Below are positions 1 through 8,785 of a DNA stretch of 42,721 nt, one piece after another (positions within the stretch are counted from its first letter, which is position 1; each line of letters opens with the position of its first letter). The notes below the pieces were generated by a model. The model did not search any database and was not told the origin of the DNA. It saw only the letters and a list, made by a program, of their open reading frames with translations. Origin of the DNA: Bradymonadales bacterium (GTDB lineage Bacteria > Bdellovibrionota > UBA2394); assembly GCA_007693605.1 (NCBI GenBank), contig REDG01000021.1, positions 1-42,721 on the forward strand. The letters run 5' to 3'. The translations under genes and the position numbers were made by a program.

Positions 1-43
1 TTTTTTCTGGGTGGGGTGGGTATACTAATGTGCCTTATTAGCC

Positions 44-823
44 TCAAAATTTTGTTTTTTTTTCTGCCATTTCGGCCCCCCGACCCCGCAAACTTAGCCC
101 AAGGCCAAGAGATCTCTCTCGTCGCAAATCCCCGAAATATTCTCGATAAGCCACTCGAAAGCTCACAAACTCAGAGATCTGAAAGCTCTGCAGAAGAGCC
201 ACGGCAAAGAACTCATCGAAAACCGCATCCCCCTCATCGGCACGACCTCCCGAAAGATAAACTCTCGTGCCAAGCTGACTAGACCAGGTCACAAAAAACC
301 CTCCGATAAAGGAAAGGTTCTGGCTCGGCTTAAGACTCCAGTTTGTCCGAAACAAAAGCTGAACTTGATCAGAAGCTGAAAACAAAAAGCCGGGCTGAAG
401 CGATAGACTGTTTTCCGCCTGATAATTTCTGAACTCCACGACCTGAAAGAATTCAAAAGAACGGTAGATGATATGCATCGAAGTCTTGGCTTGCCAGCGC
501 GCTAGGAAATCAGGACTAAAGCTGTGGGCTCCATCCAGTTCAAAAAAAATCTTAGATCCCGGCTTCCATCGACCTCCCAACTGAAGTTGATGGTCTTGAA
601 AGCTCTCCCCTAGATTAAAACTTCTCTCCTCCACGAGAAATCCCAATCGAACTTCCTGCCCTTTTGGAGTCTCTCTCGCAAAGCCTGTATTCAAAGACCA
701 TGAATCTCTCAGATCAGACCAAGCGAACTCTCCTGCCCACTCACTCCGAAAAGAGGTCGCCCCCAACTCAGCCTTCAGACAGACAAGAAAAAGAAACAAT
801 CCAATGCTGATTAAATACCTCAT
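44..823 (-). CDS. Putative outer-membrane beta-barrel protein (YaiO-like?)
   Basis: The protein has 259 residues if it starts at the ATG at 823. That start has an AGAAGAGG Shine-Dalgarno just upstream and a clean signal peptide (MRYLISIGLFLFLVCLKAEL, then GA). The frame is open further upstream to 955 but that extension looks non-coding. The mature part alternates polar and hydrophobic residues with many aromatic residues (for example FRTNWSLKPSQ, SFRVAYREYFG), as in transmembrane beta-strands, and strands recur about every 10-15 residues to near the C-terminus. The overall pattern recalls YaiO-type barrels, but I cannot confirm the family by eye. The last residues (AEKKTKF) form a charged tail ending in Phe. 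It is transcribed away from the lipoprotein gene at 977, so 824-976 should hold both promoters. Barrel confidence is moderate; function unknown. Confidence 0.6.
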   Translation of the reverse strand: MRYLISIGLFLFLVCLKAELGATSFRSEWAGEFAWSDLRDSWSLNTGFARETPKGQEVRLGFLVEERSFNLGESFQDHQLQLGGRWKPGSKIFFELDGAHSFSPDFLARWQAKTSMHIIYRSFEFFQVVEFRNYQAENSLSLQPGFLFSASDQVQLLFRTNWSLKPSQNLSFIGGFFVTWSSQLGTRVYLSGGRADEGDAVFDEFFAVALLQSFQISEFVSFRVAYREYFGDLRRERSLGLGLSLRGRGAEMAEKKTKF

Positions 824-976
824 CCAAACCTCTTCTCCCTTTCTGACTACAAGCTCCCCTGGCCCCTGGCAAACTGTGAATGCATTCTCACAGCCCCATT
901 CGGCAAATCGTGACCAGCCCGACACAGGAGCATCCAAACAAGCGGACAAAAGCAAGGATTCAACTTGGCATGATTC

Positions 977-2599
977 ATGAAGGTCTTGATCTTCATGAAC
1001 ACGAGCACTCGAGCAATTTCAATTCTAAGCCTTGTCTTTGGGCTTCTGGCATGCGGGGACGGCATAGAGCGTCAAGAAGCTGACGGCGGCGCCCAAAATC
1101 CGACGCAAAACACCGAGTTCGACGAAGGCGGGGAGTTCCAGACCGGACTTCATCCCAGACTGCAGCTGAAAGACAGCCCCCTCTCTCTAAAGGCCAAGGG
1201 GATTGAGAGCCGACTCTTCTCAGTTCAGTCGTTAGATCGATCATCAGGCCTAAGCTTCCATTATTTGGCCTCAGCCTCTCCGCCTCTCGATCCCAACAGT
1301 CAGAAACCGCTTCAAGCGACCAATTTCGCCTTCGCTAACAGTCTCGTGATCGTCAGCTATATGATGGCGGGTCCGGAACGCATCGGCGCTATTGATCTGG
1401 TCGAGCTGGGAGAAAAGAATTGGGCAAATATTCGATCGAGTTTGATTTTTGAGGATGCTGAGTTTGCAGACCTCAAAGTGAAGGACGATTTCGTCTTCGC
1501 AGTCGGTGCCGATGCAGAGGGAGCGGTTCTTGTGGTCATCGACATCTCGAATACAAAAGAACCCTCTGAAGTCTCTCGAGTTTCCTTGCCTGGACATTTC
1601 GCAACCAGCATCGAGCTTGATGATGATCGAATATTCGTCAGTTCCGGCGACAATGCAGGCGTCTTAGAGCTCTCGATTAAGTCTCCTAAGGACCCTCAAC
1701 TCATCCAATTTGATCCTCTCATCAACAGTCTCTCGATCCAAAGCTTCCATTCCAACATTTTGGGAATGGGCGGTGAGAACTTTACGGGAATCTTTCGTCT
1801 CGATTCTAAGGGACCAAGCTGGATGTTGAAACTGGGGTCTGAGTCGGAAGCTCCGGCTCGATTTGCGATCTCTAACCACCTTCTCCTTACGAACGCGGTC
1901 GACGGGAAACTGATCATTTCGAAAGTTTCGAAAGAGCTCGATTCCGCCAAGATTCTTCATGAGGTCGAGCTCTCAGGAACAGGTAATGCGATCGACATGG
2001 CCCATCGATACGCCTTCTTAGCCCAAGGCGAAGAAGGTCTACAGGTGTGGGATGTGAAGGAAGCCTTTAAGCCTAGCTTTTTGGGCGGCCTACACTTTCC
2101 GAACGAGTCTGCCAGCACGAACCAAGTTCGATATGGCGTACTCAACGATCGGCCCTATATCTTCTTAGCGGACGGTCGTGGAGGCTTTCGCGTGATTTCA
2201 TTTGAAATGAAATGGTCCATGACGGCCTCCAAAGCCTACAACCCCTCTAGGTTTTATGATGATCTTGTCCTTGTGAACGCTCCCAGCGTCTTCAAGATTC
2301 CTGAGAGCCTACCTGTGACTCATGGAAACGCCGGAAACCACAAGGCCTTCTTGCAATTCGATGACATTCTTTGTGTCTATCAAGGGGGTTCTGCCCAAGC
2401 GAAGCCCAATCCAAAGAATCCCGCGCAATGGGGTCGGGGCCTTGAATACAAGTTCAGGGAATGCTCCAACGGAATGATGGCGGGCGACCCCATTGAGGCC
2501 AGGGAAGAAATCTGGCTGCAGGTGAATCACGGGCACAATGAATTCTCGCCCACGACCATCCAATTCGAGCTGGAGTTTCTTCAGTATTCTGATAACTGA
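977..2599 (+). CDS. Lipoprotein with LVIVD-type beta-propeller repeats
   Basis: The 540-residue protein opens with a lipoprotein signal peptide: hydrophobic ISILSLVFG followed by lipobox LLAC (Cys26) and a Gly-Asp-rich linker, so it is probably lipid-anchored. An ATG at 995 is an alternative start with AAGG 11 bases upstream; both keep the lipobox. The body has recurring units such as VLVVIDISNTKEPSEVSRV, GVLELSIKSPKDPQLI and LQVWDVKEAFKPSFLGGLHF, the (V/I)DIS-x-P-x-(L/E) rhythm of LVIVD repeats that form beta-propellers on surface or periplasmic proteins. The C-terminal 110 residues do not follow the repeat. The next gene follows 5 bases after the stop, so the two are probably co-transcribed. 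Ligand or partner unknown. Confidence 0.75.
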   Translation: MKVLIFMNTSTRAISILSLVFGLLACGDGIERQEADGGAQNPTQNTEFDEGGEFQTGLHPRLQLKDSPLSLKAKGIESRLFSVQSLDRSSGLSFHYLASASPPLDPNSQKPLQATNFAFANSLVIVSYMMAGPERIGAIDLVELGEKNWANIRSSLIFEDAEFADLKVKDDFVFAVGADAEGAVLVVIDISNTKEPSEVSRVSLPGHFATSIELDDDRIFVSSGDNAGVLELSIKSPKDPQLIQFDPLINSLSIQSFHSNILGMGGENFTGIFRLDSKGPSWMLKLGSESEAPARFAISNHLLLTNAVDGKLIISKVSKELDSAKILHEVELSGTGNAIDMAHRYAFLAQGEEGLQVWDVKEAFKPSFLGGLHFPNESASTNQVRYGVLNDRPYIFLADGRGGFRVISFEMKWSMTASKAYNPSRFYDDLVLVNAPSVFKIPESLPVTHGNAGNHKAFLQFDDILCVYQGGSAQAKPNPKNPAQWGRGLEYKFRECSNGMMAGDPIEAREEIWLQVNHGHNEFSPTTIQFELEFLQYSDN

Positions 2600-2604
2600 G
2601 AGAG

Positions 2605-2829
2605 ATGACTGAAGATTGTCGCCTCTACTTTTGGATGCCCCGAAACGAAGTGGCCTTTCTTCAGGCGATCGTCGATAGCCACGAACATCTCGCAAGAATT
2701 CGAACGGAGAGGAACGAATCCGATCGAGCCCTCATCGTCTTGATGTATGATGCGTCGCAACAGACTGAAATTCATGAGATGTCTCAAGGCTTTGAGGCCA
2801 GTCTCGGACAAAAGCTTGATTTCGTTTGA
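2605..2829 (+). CDS. Small DUF4911-like protein
   Basis: This 74-residue protein begins 5 bases after the lipoprotein stop with a GAGAG ribosome-binding site overlapping that stop. The pattern, an N-terminal beta-strand (CRLYFWM), a helix beginning RNEVAFLQAIVDSHEHLA, a strand (ALIVLMYD) and a final amphipathic helix, resembles the DUF4911 family of about 70 residues from deltaproteobacterial-type genomes, whose function is unknown. There is no signal peptide or membrane segment, so it should be cytoplasmic. Family membership is by eye only. Confidence 0.6.
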   Translation: MTEDCRLYFWMPRNEVAFLQAIVDSHEHLARIRTERNESDRALIVLMYDASQQTEIHEMSQGFEASLGQKLDFV

Positions 2830-2873
2830 CCCACCGCCCCTTTTCTTTGTTTAATATCGTTAGGGGGGGGTGT

Positions 2874-3098
2874 ATGAATCTTAATCCAATCACTGAAGTT
2901 TCTGACCGATTGGGGCTGATTGACCAGCTTGTAGGGATCGGAATGAAGGCCGTCTACAACCGTGCCGCGCTAAGCGATGCGGAGATCAATCAAGCTTTGA
3001 GCGAAAGTGTTCGACATAAGCTCTTGAGTCCGGAAGAAAGCTACAAACTCAGAGATCTGATCTATCAGGCGGAAGCTCGCCAAGTCGGGCGAAGCTGA
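2874..3098 (+). CDS. Small conserved-looking hypothetical protein
   Basis: The frame is open from 2826, but the ATG at 2874 is preceded by a G-rich Shine-Dalgarno (AGGGGGGGG, 3 bases before the codon) and gives a compact 74-residue helical protein beginning MNLNPITEVSDRLGLIDQLV. The sequence is mostly alpha-helical, with an N-terminal hydrophobic helix and a charged C-terminal half (SPEESYKLRDLIYQAEARQ). No family recognised. It is the last gene of the plus-strand group and converges on panC. Confidence 0.55.
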   Translation: MNLNPITEVSDRLGLIDQLVGIGMKAVYNRAALSDAEINQALSESVRHKLLSPEESYKLRDLIYQAEARQVGRS

Positions 3099-3145
3099 GA
3101 AGATTGTTGCCAAACTCCTGACTAAGCCACACTCCCATTGAATCG

Positions 3146-3982
3146 CTAGTGGTCCAACCGGTAAGGCCCATCGGCTTTGTCGATACGCTTATCCAGATTG
3201 TCGATCAACCTTAAGCCCCTGAAACGAACGGCCGCCAACCATCGAACAGAGCCTCTCGACCTCGGCTCCTTGAGGTCCGGATCCCAAGACTCTAGATACT
3301 CCACCTGAAATCCCCTCTGCTGCAGAGCCTGTTTGGCCTCGGCAAGAGAAACAGAAGCCTTCAGGATCTGATAAAGCTGCGAAGCCTCCTTCTGCTGCTC
3401 CTGGTTTAGTCTTCGATTTCGAGAGGAAAGAGCAAGGCCGAGGGAATCTCTCTGGGTCGGAACTGGTCGAATCTTTACAGACAGTTGAAAGTCTCTTGCC
3501 AGAGTCTCCACGAGCTTGAGCTGCTGGTAATCCTTCTCACCAAAATAAGCCCGGTCTGGGCGACTCAACAAAAACAGTCGCAAAACCACATTGGCTACCC
3601 CGTCAAAGTGACCTGGCCTAATCTTTCCTTCCAACTCTTCTTCAAAAGACGAGGGCGGCTTAATCTCAAAACCTTCGCTCAAAGGATAAATTTCTTCCAA
3701 TCGCCTCGGCAAAAAGACGGCATCAACCCCCAAAGTCTTTGCGGCTTTTAAATCTTCTCGTTCAGTAACAGGATACTCCTGCAAGTCTGCCGCATCGTCA
3801 AACTGAGTTGGATTGACAAAAAGACTCAAAATGACTCGATCACACTCTTTGCGCGCTTTTCTCATTAGAGCAAAATGTCCTTCGTGAAGGCAGCCCATGG
3901 TGGGGACGAGCCCCACCCGCTCCTTCGACTTTAGATTAGACCTCCAGCGGATTAGCCTCTTTGAGTTCCGAAGAATTTTCAT
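3146..3982 (-). CDS. panC: Pantothenate synthetase
   Basis: PanC joins pantoate and beta-alanine with ATP to make pantothenate, the precursor of coenzyme A. Visible family motifs are PTMGCLHEGH (the HIGH-like ATP site), FVNPTQFDDAADLQEYP, the PGHFDGVANVV stretch, AYFGEKDYQQL and LALSSRNRRL (KMSKS-equivalent region). I chose the ATG at 3982 because family members begin MKI-x-R and AAAAGAAG lies just upstream; an in-frame ATG at 4003 is an alternative, only 10 bases after panB. It is the last gene of accD-folC-panB-panC. Oddly, its last codons and stop (TTACCGGTTGGACCACTAG) are identical to the tip of the inverted-repeat element at 21773-22038, so the C-terminus YRLDH appears to be encoded by repeat DNA. 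Confidence 0.95.
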   Translation of the reverse strand: MKILRNSKRLIRWRSNLKSKERVGLVPTMGCLHEGHFALMRKARKECDRVILSLFVNPTQFDDAADLQEYPVTEREDLKAAKTLGVDAVFLPRRLEEIYPLSEGFEIKPPSSFEEELEGKIRPGHFDGVANVVLRLFLLSRPDRAYFGEKDYQQLKLVETLARDFQLSVKIRPVPTQRDSLGLALSSRNRRLNQEQQKEASQLYQILKASVSLAEAKQALQQRGFQVEYLESWDPDLKEPRSRGSVRWLAAVRFRGLRLIDNLDKRIDKADGPYRLDH

Positions 3983-4013
3983 AGAACTTCTTTTAGATTT
4001 CATGGCCCAAGCT

Positions 4014-4766
4014 TCAATTATAAAAGTGCCCTTGATCAGGGTAACGAGATTCTCGAACCTCTGTTGAATAGCTCTTAACAGCTTGCTGTATTCTTTCGTA
4101 GGCTTGATCGTAGGTTTTCAGAAACTTTGGTCTAAAATCAGGATTCATTCCCAACAAATCGTATAGAACCAACACCTGACCGTCACAATGAGGACCCGAT
4201 CCGATTCCTATAGATGGAATCTTGATGACTTCTTGAATCCTCTGGGCCAAGCCCGAAGGGAGCATCTCTAAAACAATCATTTCTGCACCTGCCGCCTCTA
4301 GGTCCACAGCTTCTTGAATCAATCTCTCTGCGTCTTGGGGTTTCTTTCCCTGCAATTTGAATTCATGGATGCTCTGTGGGGTCAAACCAATATGTCCGCA
4401 AACTCGATAGCCCTTGCTCACAAGCGCTCGAACGATTTCCAAGACAGGCCCCTCTAGTTTCAAAATGTCCGCTCCCGCAGCCGTCATTTGTCTTGCTGAT
4501 TCTAGGGCCTGCTCGGGAGAATCATAGCTCCCCAACACAAAGTCCCCAAGAATCACCGGCCTTTGAGTAGCCGAAGAAGATTCGACCCCCCGTTTGACCG
4601 CCTGAATATGCCGAAGCATCTCTTCTAACTTCACATGGAAAGTCCCTTCATCGCCGTACAAGACCATGCCCAAGGAGTCTCCCACCAAAAGATAGTCGAC
4701 GGACTCAGAATCTGAAATGACTCTTGCAAAACTAAAGTCATAGCAAGTTAACATGACCTTTTTCAC
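4014..4766 (-). CDS. panB: 3-methyl-2-oxobutanoate hydroxymethyltransferase
   Basis: PanB transfers a hydroxymethyl group from methylenetetrahydrofolate to alpha-ketoisovalerate, the first step of pantothenate synthesis. Motifs include LTCYDFSFARVIS, VDYLLVGDSLGMV (metal-binding Asp), GADILKLEG, GHIGLTPQS, LEMLP and IPSIGIGSGPHCDGQVLV. The length (250 residues) is slightly short because the N-terminal leader is trimmed. The start is a GTG whose bases overlap the folC stop (GTGA), implying translational coupling; an ATG at 4754 is a weaker alternative. Placement between folC and panC links a folate-dependent enzyme with folate synthesis. Confidence 0.95.
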   Translation of the reverse strand: MKKVMLTCYDFSFARVISDSESVDYLLVGDSLGMVLYGDEGTFHVKLEEMLRHIQAVKRGVESSSATQRPVILGDFVLGSYDSPEQALESARQMTAAGADILKLEGPVLEIVRALVSKGYRVCGHIGLTPQSIHEFKLQGKKPQDAERLIQEAVDLEAAGAEMIVLEMLPSGLAQRIQEVIKIPSIGIGSGPHCDGQVLVLYDLLGMNPDFRPKFLKTYDQAYERIQQAVKSYSTEVRESRYPDQGHFYN

Positions 4767-5989
4767 GGCTCTAACTCTCGCAGCTCAGTCAACACCTTTC
4801 CTGCCAGATAAAACGAGCCAAACACCAACAAGCCACGACTCTCAAGTTTCCGCTGCTTCAAAAACTTTGAAAGCTCTAAAACCTGCTCAACAGAATCAAA
4901 GTTTCCAGCTTTCGAGAGCTTCAAACTCTCCATCAGGAGTATCGGCGACATCTCTCGTTCAGGGAAGAAGCTGGTCAAATACAGATTTCGAATTCTCCCT
5001 CGCATTGGGCCGAGAAGCTTCCTCCAGTCTTTGTCTTTCATACAACCAAAAAGAGCATCGAAGCTCTGCCCCTCAAAGTTTTGATCTAGAAACCGAGAAA
5101 GCGCTTCAATCGCCTCTTCGTTGTGGCCTCCGTCAATAATCCACTTTTCTCTATAGCTCTTTAGCTCCATCCGACCCGGAATCGAAACACTCGCCAAAGC
5201 CTTCAACTGATCCGAGAACTGAGGGGTCGATACCTGAGCCCTCTGGCACCAATCCTGAAAACTAAGAATCGCCAGTCGCAAATTGCGCCATTGATGCTCC
5301 CCCACCAAGGGAAAGCTGCGGCGCAGTTCAGACTCCCAATCCATTTGAGCAAACTCTCGGGGGCAGTGACGCAATTCAACGCCTAAATCTTTCGCCCAAA
5401 TCTTCAGGCCCTTGGTCACCACCAAAGGGAGTTCAGCCGCACACCAAAAGGGCTTTCCGGGTCTGGCAATCCCAAACTTTTCCTGCGCGATCTCTAACAG
5501 GGTATCGCCCAAAAGATTTTGATGATCATATGAAAGGCTCGTCAGAATCGAAAGGTCTGGTGCACAAAGATTCGTGGCATCGAGTCGTCCACCGACTCCC
5601 ACTTCGACAATTTGTACATCCACCTTTTCTTCTCGAAATCTCAAAAATGCCAGGGCCGTCATTCTCTCGAAAAAGCTCAAGGGCTCAAGAATCTCGCGAA
5701 CATCGACTTCCCACTTTGAAAGCTCGTCTTCGGTTGAAGAACGAAGGTCAATCTGAATTCGCTCCCCTCTTTCGTAAACATGAGGAGACACGAAGGTCCC
5801 CACCTTCCAACCTAAAAGCCGGAACAAAGCGGTGAGGTAGTAGCAAAGGCTGCCCTTAGCGTTAGTGCCGGTGACCAGAATTGTGGGGCGACCTAACTGC
5901 GGCTGCCCAAGAGCCTCCAAGGCTTTTTCCATCGCATCGAGTTTGTAAAACTCCTTTGAGGCAACATCGAATTTCTGAAAATCTAGCAT
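4763..5989 (-). CDS. folC: Bifunctional folylpolyglutamate/dihydrofolate synthase
   Basis: FolC is an ATP-dependent Mur-ligase-fold enzyme that adds glutamate to dihydropteroate or folates. The P-loop is GTNAKGS (residues about 41-47), followed by the folate-binding region VGTFVSPHVYERGERIQI, the EVGVGGRLDATN motif, SLSYDHQNLLGDT and GHNEEAIEAL near the C-terminal domain. At 408 residues it matches the usual length. The ATG at 5989 overlaps the end of accD by 7 bases and the stop overlaps the panB start, so the operon is tightly coupled. Confidence 0.94.
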   Translation of the reverse strand: MLDFQKFDVASKEFYKLDAMEKALEALGQPQLGRPTILVTGTNAKGSLCYYLTALFRLLGWKVGTFVSPHVYERGERIQIDLRSSTEDELSKWEVDVREILEPLSFFERMTALAFLRFREEKVDVQIVEVGVGGRLDATNLCAPDLSILTSLSYDHQNLLGDTLLEIAQEKFGIARPGKPFWCAAELPLVVTKGLKIWAKDLGVELRHCPREFAQMDWESELRRSFPLVGEHQWRNLRLAILSFQDWCQRAQVSTPQFSDQLKALASVSIPGRMELKSYREKWIIDGGHNEEAIEALSRFLDQNFEGQSFDALFGCMKDKDWRKLLGPMRGRIRNLYLTSFFPEREMSPILLMESLKLSKAGNFDSVEQVLELSKFLKQRKLESRGLLVFGSFYLAGKVLTELRELEP

Positions 5990-6843
5990 TGAATTTGATG
6001 ACTTAAGAGGCGAAATATTCGAGTCAAGGTTTTACGATGTTCTCGTCGGTCTACAATCAGATCAATCATTCCATGCTCCAGCAAAAAGTCAGAGCGCTGA
6101 AAGCCCTCGGGCAACTTCTGGCGAATCGTCTGCTCAATCACCCTAGGCCCCGCAAATCCGATCAAAGCGTCTGGCTCAGCAATCTGAATGTCTCCCAGCA
6201 TGGCGAAACTGGCGGCCACGCCTCCTGTCGTAGGATGGGCCAAAATGGACACATAGGGAATACCTGCTGCCTTCAAACGACTGAGAGCTGCACAAGACTT
6301 AGCCATCTGAAGCAATGAGAAAATCCCCTCCTGCATTCGGGCTCCCCCACTCGATGAAATCACAATGGCCGGACAAGACTTTTTTAACGCATTTTCGAAG
6401 CATCGAGTGACTTTCTCGCCCACCACGCTCCCCATGCTTCCGCCCATAAACTCAAAGTGAAACACACAAATTGAAACCGGAATCGACTCGATCGTGGCAT
6501 CGCCCCAGAGGGCGGCCTCCGGCTCCCCACTGCGAGCTTCAGACTCCTTCAATCTCGTCTCATAGCTCTTCTGATCTTGAAACTTCAAAGGGTCGGAGGT
6601 TCGGAGGTCCGGATCTCTCTCCACAAAACTTCCGGGATCGCAGAGAGAGGCCAGTCTCTCTCTGGCGGGCATCACAAAATGAGCCCCGCACTTCAAGCAA
6701 ATATGATCATTTCTCTCAATCTCCAGTCGATACAAGATGGCGCCGCATTGAACACATTTGGTCCACAGCGAACTGCCCTTCTCAGGCGCCTTGGGGGCCT
6801 TCACTTGAATGCCTGGGGATTTGAGCTGTTCTCTCCAACTCAT
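5983..6843 (-). CDS. accD: Acetyl-CoA carboxylase carboxyltransferase, beta subunit
   Basis: AccD pairs with AccA to move the carboxyl group from biotin to acetyl-CoA, making malonyl-CoA for fatty-acid synthesis. It has the N-terminal four-Cys zinc ribbon (CVQC and CLKC, residues about 30-52 from the chosen start) and crotonase-fold signatures FEFMGGSMGSVVGEK, SSSGGARMQEG, HPTTGGVAASFA and IGFAGPRVI. I chose the ATG at 6843 because family members begin MSW; a GTG at 6858 is in frame. It heads the accD-folC-panB-panC operon. A 13-base copy of a repeat tip (GTTGGACCACTAG) lies at 6893-6905, about 50 bases upstream of this start. Confidence 0.96.
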   Translation of the reverse strand: MSWREQLKSPGIQVKAPKAPEKGSSLWTKCVQCGAILYRLEIERNDHICLKCGAHFVMPARERLASLCDPGSFVERDPDLRTSDPLKFQDQKSYETRLKESEARSGEPEAALWGDATIESIPVSICVFHFEFMGGSMGSVVGEKVTRCFENALKKSCPAIVISSSGGARMQEGIFSLLQMAKSCAALSRLKAAGIPYVSILAHPTTGGVAASFAMLGDIQIAEPDALIGFAGPRVIEQTIRQKLPEGFQRSDFLLEHGMIDLIVDRREHRKTLTRIFRLLSHQIQC

Positions 6844-6892
6844 AAGTTCGAGAGACACTCAATAAGAAGGCCCTTGGGGGGTCAAGCCCTTT

Positions 6893-6905
6893 GTTGGACC
6901 ACTAG
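6893..6905. repeat. Short repeat tip or operator-like site upstream of accD
   Basis: GTTGGACCACTAG here matches 13 bases of the terminus of the element at 21773-22038 and of the panC 3' end. It lies in the 136-base spacer between the divergent accD and ettA starts. Reading toward accD it is TAGTGGTCCAAC. The two full copies contain GGTCCAACC, which fits the GGT-N3-ACC core of FadR/PdhR-subfamily GntR operators, but this copy ends GGTCCAACA, so the operator idea is weaker here. A poor -35/-10 pair (TTGACC, 15 bases, TATTGA) lies between it and accD. Confidence 0.4.
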
Positions 6906-6979
6906 AATCGCCAACCAAGCACGAAGATAGGGATCAAAACCTTTTCTTTGACCTCCAACTATGGGATTGAATTAGGGTT

Positions 6980-8656
6980 ATGAGTCGACAAATCATCTTT
7001 ACCCTCAAGAATCTCAATAAGATCGTCCCCCCCAAGAAACATATTCTGAAGGATATCTATCTCTCCTTTTATTACGGAGCGAAGATCGGAGTCCTTGGGG
7101 CCAACGGTTCGGGAAAGTCTTCCCTGCTCAAAATTATTGCGGGGCTCGATCAGGATTATGATGGAGAAGTTCTCAAGTCAGAGGGCTACTCGGTGGGAAT
7201 TCTGCTTCAGGAACCCCCCCTCGATGAAGACAAAACGGTCGGTGAGAATGTTGCGCTAGGAATGAAAGAAACGGGAGCTCTGTTGAAACAGTTTCAAGAG
7301 ATCAATGAAAGCTTCGCTAACGAGATGAGCCCGGAAGAAATGGAAAAGCTTTTAGAGAAACAGGCGGAGCTTCAGGCGAAGATTGATGCTTGTCAGGGCT
7401 GGGATATGGAACGCAGTCTTGAAATGGCAACTCAAGCTTTGCGGCTTCCCCCCTTGGACTCGCCTGTCAAACACCTCTCAGGGGGAGAGAGAAGACGAGT
7501 GGCTCTTTGTCGGCTTCTTTTGGAAGCTCCGGACATTCTGTTGTTAGATGAGCCCACCAACCATTTAGATGCAGAGTCGGTTGCCTGGCTTGAGCAGCAA
7601 CTGAAGAATTATAAGGGCACGGTCATCTCGGTGACGCATGACCGCTATTTCTTAGACAATATCGCTGGCTGGATTTTGGAACTCGATCGCGGCAGCGGTA
7701 TTCCGTTTGAAGGAAACTACACGGCTTGGCTGAAGCAAAAGGAAGAAAGGCTTCGCTTGGAGCAGAAGTCAGAACAAAGCCGAGCCAAAACGCTTCAAAG
7801 AGAGCTTGAGTGGATCAATCAAAGCCCTGCCGCAAGACGAGCAAAATCGAAGGCCCGTATCACCGCCTACGAGAAGATGCTCGCCGAAGGGGGGCAAGAC
7901 GACATCAAAGATCTTCAGCTTTATATTCCCCCAGGGCCTCGCCTAGGCAATACGGTGGTCGAGTTCAAGAATGTTCGAAAGGCCTATGGTGATCGTTTGC
8001 TCATTGAAGACTTGAGCTTTTCTCTGCCCAGAGGGGGTATTGTCGGAGTCATTGGACCAAACGGTGCCGGAAAGACCACGCTTTTTCGAATGATTATTGG
8101 AACAGAGAAGCCGGATTCAGGGGAGCTGCTTGTCGGAGAGACCGTCAAACTCGCCTATGCCGAGCAAACCCGTGAAAGTCTGAGCTCTGATAAGTCCATC
8201 TGGGAAGAAATCTCAGGCGGAGACGATGTGATTAAACTCGGCAAACAAGAGCTCAATAGCCGAGCTTATGTTTCTCGGTTTAATTTTTCTGGGGATGACC
8301 AGCAAAAGAAGGTCGGGGTTCTCTCGGGCGGAGAGAGAAATCGAGTTCAACTCGCCAAGATGCTAAGAGAAGGCTCGAATGTTCTTCTTTTAGATGAGCC
8401 CTCCAACGACCTTGATGTTCACACCCTTCGAGCCCTTGAAGAGGCCCTTCAGCATTTTGCCGGTTGTGCCGTGGTGATCTCCCATGATCGCTGGTTTCTA
8501 GATCGAATTTGCACGGCCATTCTTGCCTTCGAAGGAGACTCTCAGGTCGTCTATTTTGAAGGCAACTACTCAGACTATGAAGAGGACCGAAAGAAGCGTT
8601 TGGGTAAAGATGCGACGCCTAAGCCTATTCGCTACAAGCCACTTAAAGTGGCCTGA
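6980..8656 (+). CDS. ettA: ABC-F protein EttA (energy-dependent translational throttle)
   Basis: EttA is a soluble ABC-F ATPase that binds the ribosomal E site and gates the first peptide bond according to ATP/ADP. Two nucleotide-binding domains are present: Walker A GANGSGKSS (about 40-48) and GPNGAGKTT, signature LSGGERRRVAL and LSGGERNRVQL, Walker B ILLLDEPTNHLD and VLLLDEPSNDLD. The linker between domains includes the KQKEERLRLEQK coiled coil. Length (558) and the C-terminus (KRLGKDATPKPIRYKPL) match EttA rather than Uup or YheS. The ATG at 6980 has TTAGGG close upstream. A repeat of family A begins at the base directly after the TGA stop. Confidence 0.93.
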   Translation: MSRQIIFTLKNLNKIVPPKKHILKDIYLSFYYGAKIGVLGANGSGKSSLLKIIAGLDQDYDGEVLKSEGYSVGILLQEPPLDEDKTVGENVALGMKETGALLKQFQEINESFANEMSPEEMEKLLEKQAELQAKIDACQGWDMERSLEMATQALRLPPLDSPVKHLSGGERRRVALCRLLLEAPDILLLDEPTNHLDAESVAWLEQQLKNYKGTVISVTHDRYFLDNIAGWILELDRGSGIPFEGNYTAWLKQKEERLRLEQKSEQSRAKTLQRELEWINQSPAARRAKSKARITAYEKMLAEGGQDDIKDLQLYIPPGPRLGNTVVEFKNVRKAYGDRLLIEDLSFSLPRGGIVGVIGPNGAGKTTLFRMIIGTEKPDSGELLVGETVKLAYAEQTRESLSSDKSIWEEISGGDDVIKLGKQELNSRAYVSRFNFSGDDQQKKVGVLSGGERNRVQLAKMLREGSNVLLLDEPSNDLDVHTLRALEEALQHFAGCAVVISHDRWFLDRICTAILAFEGDSQVVYFEGNYSDYEEDRKKRLGKDATPKPIRYKPLKVA

Positions 8657-8715
8657 GGGGAGTGTCGCTAAAGGCCCATCTGCCCCTGATTTCAGGTCGC
8701 CCTTTTGTCGACCTG
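8657..8715 (+). repeat. Dispersed repeat family A, copy 1, with hairpin
   Basis: The repeat starts at the first base after the ettA stop with GGGGAGTG, then core CGCTAAAGGCCCATCTGC (8666-8683), then CCCTGATTTCAGGTCG. A perfect 7-bp stem CAGGTCG/CGACCTG (8693-8699 with 8709-8715, 9-base loop) closes it. About 40 bases match the copy at 21693-21730 read on the opposite strand. It may work as a terminator or processing structure, but no T-run follows the stem. Confidence 0.6.
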
Positions 8716-8785
8716 GTTTGAGGATGGCCGATTTGAGCCCTGATTCCGCTTGATTTTTGGAGCCTTGGGTGACAAGTAGAGGCCT

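Noticed and set aside
16-282. Plus-strand frame of 88 codons at the left edge
   Set aside because: It lies antisense to the beta-barrel gene and has unlikely composition; no ribosome-binding site.
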